The position numbers were made by a program, and so were the translations under genes. This document shows positions 6,401 through 6,970 of a DNA stretch of 6,970 bases, piece after piece. Each line of letters begins with the position of its first letter. Position 1 is the stretch's first letter. Below the pieces are notes generated by a model that was not told the DNA's origin, did no database searches, and worked only from the letters and a program-made list of their open reading frames with translations. Where the stretch lies: NCBI GenBank assembly GCA_003135595.1, contig PLCI01000033.1:259-7228 (forward strand), written 5' to 3'. This DNA is from Acidimicrobiaceae bacterium (GTDB lineage: Bacteria; Actinomycetota; Acidimicrobiia; Acidimicrobiales; RAAP-2).

Positions 6401-6970
6401 CACGCCGTTTTGGATCGACTCGTCGAGCGCGCGCAGCAGGTTCGCGCTCGCCGGCTCGCCCTGCAGCACCGCCTGGCGCTGGATGTACGGACGGTCGAGC
6501 AGCCCCGGCCAGACCGAGTCCATGGTGACGCCCCATCGGTAGTAGCCGAAGTCTGCCCCGGGCAGCCCGAGCACCGGCGTCTTCCCCTCTCCGTTGAGGA
6601 AGGTGGCCGCGCCTGTCACGTACTTCGGCAGCGTCTCGGGGAAGATGAGGTTGGTCGCGATGACGTGGCCCTCGAAGAATGGCGCGAGGTTGAAGCAGGC
6701 GAGCGCGCCGACGAGGATCCCCGCGACTGCCGACGCGCCGGGGCGCCAGGCGCGAAGCGAGCCCACTGCCGCCCCCGCGAGCAGGCTGATCCCGAGCACG
6801 ACGATCGGCAGGACCCGGTTCGACGAGCGCATCGCAAGCCCGATCGTCGAGCTCTCGCCGATGGAGCGGAAGACGCGTCCGAGGGGGGAGGGGTCCGAGA
6901 GCGGGTACGCGCCGACGGCGAGCACGACGCCCAGGGCGACGAGCAGGACGGCGAACGCGCGGTAGCGCCA
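2693..6970 (-). CDS. aftD: AftD-like arabinofuranosyltransferase fused to a class I SAM methyltransferase (5' partial)
   Basis: One open frame runs from the right edge to TGA 2695-2693, giving 1425 visible residues. Numbering here starts at GTG 6925, an internal codon: the 15 codons above it (WRYRAFAVLLVALGV) form a transmembrane helix with no stop, so the true start is outside the window. Order of parts: transmembrane helices at about -14 to 8, 37-55 and 64-84; a family-typical segment at 97-210 (YYRWGVTMDSVWPGLLDRPY, NLLRALDESIQNG, RLMGVGTVLLQSDLQ); two F5/8 type C-like modules at 405-530 and 633-770; a beta-rich module at 880-936 (NQSYSTGWRA); helices at about 938-958, 992-1008, 1010-1024, 1029-1049 and 1071-1088; and a methyltransferase at 1155-1410. 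Mycobacterial AftD is a GT-C enzyme that adds alpha-(1->3) arabinofuranose to arabinogalactan and lipoarabinomannan from a decaprenyl-phosphate donor on the outer side of the membrane. The catalytic N-terminal half is not visible, so activity cannot be judged. The gene symbol is a family-level call. Confidence 0.78.
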   Translation of the reverse strand, partial: WRYRAFAVLLVALGVVLAVGAYPLSDPSPLGRVFRSIGESSTIGLAMRSSNRVLPIVVLGISLLAGAAVGSLRAWRPGASAVAGILVGALACFNLAPFFEGHVIATNLIFPETLPKYVTGAATFLNGEGKTPVLGLPGADFGYYRWGVTMDSVWPGLLDRPYIQRQAVLQGEPASANLLRALDESIQNGVFDPATLVPMARLMGVGTVLLQSDLQYERFDLPRPQALWLGLRPTPKGMAFVKGFGAAHLEQTQVGTILDETQLGIPTNASYPPALAVFSIAGPRSLLRTESMHDPIVLAGDGNGVLLAAGAGLLNGAKRAIVYAASQSASSLAHLASSRDTLLVVTDTNAKELDTWGTLHTTYGYVQQASATPLSYEPGEQALPIFTSQSPGTQTVLLLRGIRSVGASGYGNAVANAPEDQPLNAVDGNPLTAWAVGAFTDPRGQFLRIDLLHPTKVSSLFLQQPQVGIRTRWATRARVTFSDGSTEVLRLGVSTRTSGATFTFPAHRTTSLTITITGMTGSQTLFTGASPVGFAEVRIPGVGPVISSLQLPRNLLNGAGSAGNADPLVILLHRLRAATIPPRTDPELSMSRTFDLPSTRTFEITGTARVSDLVDDTKLDALLGRGPGTGLRVVSTGSSSRLTGSLANDSWAAFDGNRVTSWSPAYVGPVPVWLSARLSREITLSHVVFHVLVDRRHSVPTIIKISSDTGQRLTARLQYAAGSRVGIGQGATETATASFTPIAGTTFKFTFPANRATFTTDHISGLPTILPIGIAEVSMPGVASATTPRSLSSACRTGLLSIDGKDVPIRIIGTTSDAIAQRPLYFRTCGASTTLDASSHVLTTAPGYVTGWNLDTIELRSGSVYPTALPPATAKVTHVAWKNDVSVRATVGPQSTPSWLVLNQSYSTGWRATSGGHDLGAPVLLDGGFTAWRLPASRSSATVAITWTPQATVDIALYVSAGGLVIVLGLIVIGRRRRSAHRKPGAGDQVPSDVEPVLAWPWRARTMSVPLAAAATVLAMGIAGPAIGLIVVPLLALAWWRRPARALLALAPALVVALIAAYMIYEQRKYGWPHTIQWPTHFGAANTLGWIAVCILVVDVLAFREDPDPLFAPPDGHGTLDEKSPQGLARIVPTRLAGLVSVVAPSKFAPPEELGRAGESVIALPASGIPRSVALFRAFRREQSDPDYFYRTIALDTLVRLTGSTPLFNRTVIDIGGGAGYFAEAFRNAGARVVLIEPEAAAPLPARLEGAEQDLDLRARHERAVWPGRLMAGDTIAGDGLNLPLPDSFADLVFSSNVLEHVGDPSRFIDESVRVTKSGGQIYLSFTVWWSPWGGHETSPWHYISGRYAARRYTKRHGHPPKNVYGESLFALKVRTVMKLLEAREDVELIAAEPRYLPRWMSFIIKIPVVREVVTWNLVTLLEKL
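3464..4111 (-). other. Transmembrane bundle and linker between AftD-like part and methyltransferase
   Basis: Residues about 938-1154 of the minus-strand protein. Five hydrophobic segments are seen. The basic clusters GRRRRSAHRK (959-968) and WWRRPAR (1024-1030) mark cytoplasmic loops, and the aromatic loop EQRKYGWPHTIQWPTHFGAAN (1051-1071) marks an outside loop. The last helix ends at ILVVDVLAF (1080-1088) and exits to the cytoplasm. A linker of about 65 residues (1089-1154) follows, starting REDPDPLFAPPDGHG. It contains no in-frame ATG or GTG, so a separate start for the methyltransferase is not available there. Confidence 0.65.
4118..4288 (-). other. Membrane-proximal beta-rich module of the AftD-like protein
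   Basis: Residues about 880-936 of the minus-strand protein: WLVLNQSYSTGWRA, then LGAPVLLDGGFTAWRLPAS, then a strand leading directly into the helix at 938. The pattern N-x-S-Y-S-x-GW, followed some 20 residues later by a glycine-rich turn and W-x-LP, is common just before the final membrane region of AftD and related membrane glycosyltransferases. It helps place the AftD assignment. Confidence 0.6.
4616..5029 (-). repeat. F5/8 type C (discoidin-like) carbohydrate-binding module, copy 2
   Basis: Residues about 633-770 of the minus-strand protein. The entry is WAAFDGNRVTSWS (DGN at 640-642, W647), followed by VWLSARLSREITLSHVVFHV, FTFPANR (734-740) and PIGIAEVSMPGV (756-767). The spacing DGN-x4-W is identical to copy 1. 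The DGN motifs are 228 residues apart and the closing motifs 240 apart. Similarity is limited to landmark motifs, so the duplication is old. Confidence 0.7.
5336..5713 (-). repeat. F5/8 type C (discoidin-like) carbohydrate-binding module, copy 1
   Basis: Residues about 405-530 of the minus-strand protein. It opens with LNAVDGNPLTAWA (DGN at 412-414, W419), the usual entry of a discoidin domain. It continues through FLRIDLLHPTKVSSLFLQQP, then FTFPAHR (487-493), and closes with PVGFAEVRIPGV (516-527). Such modules in AftD proteins face the cell wall and are thought to bind arabinan or other glycan. The same four landmarks recur in copy 2, so the two modules appear to be an ancient internal duplication. 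Confidence 0.7.

Noticed and set aside
6923..6925. GTG as the true start of the large minus-strand protein
   Set aside because: The same frame stays open to the window edge, and the 15 upstream codons encode the first half of a hydrophobic helix that continues through this GTG. AftD-type proteins also need a long N-terminal catalytic membrane domain, so the start must lie outside.

Overview
The window is very GC-rich and tightly packed, with GTG starts, strong third-position G/C bias and almost no intergenic DNA. This fits a high-GC actinobacterium. An AftD-type arabinofuranosyltransferase suggests an organism that makes arabinan-containing envelope polymers or a related glycan: a relative of mycobacteria, or a deeper lineage such as Acidimicrobiia. 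The sequence alone does not fix the genus.

Layout. Positions 1-1508 hold the 3' end of an unidentified plus-strand gene (1-213). It is coupled by a 4-nt GTGA overlap to a 432-residue polytopic membrane protein of the MOP/Wzx flippase type (210-1508). After 34 nt comes a GT4 glycosyltransferase (1543-2715), probably in the same operon. From the right edge back to 2693, the minus strand is filled by one open frame. It has no stop up to the window edge, so its N-terminus lies beyond position 6970. The two transcription units converge, and their coding ends overlap by 23 nt (2693-2715).

The large minus-strand protein is the notable item. Its visible 1425 residues read, in order: the last transmembrane helices of a GT-C-like membrane domain; an AftD-like extracytoplasmic region with two related F5/8 type C (discoidin-like) modules and a third beta-rich module; about five further transmembrane helices; and a complete class I SAM-dependent methyltransferase domain. 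The methyltransferase resembles the stand-alone mycobacterial protein Rv0224c. No in-frame ATG or GTG lies in the junction, so this looks like a real fusion, and the predicted topology puts the methyltransferase in the cytoplasm.

Together the genes look like part of an envelope glycan locus: a cytoplasmic sugar transferase, a lipid-linked glycan or polysaccharide exporter, and a membrane arabinosyltransferase carrying a methyltransferase. In Mycobacterium tuberculosis, Rv0224c also sits convergent to a GT4 gene (Rv0225), with aftD (Rv0236c) about a dozen genes away. This window seems to be a compacted form of that neighbourhood. I saw no tRNA or rRNA genes, CRISPR arrays, insertion sequences or phage genes.
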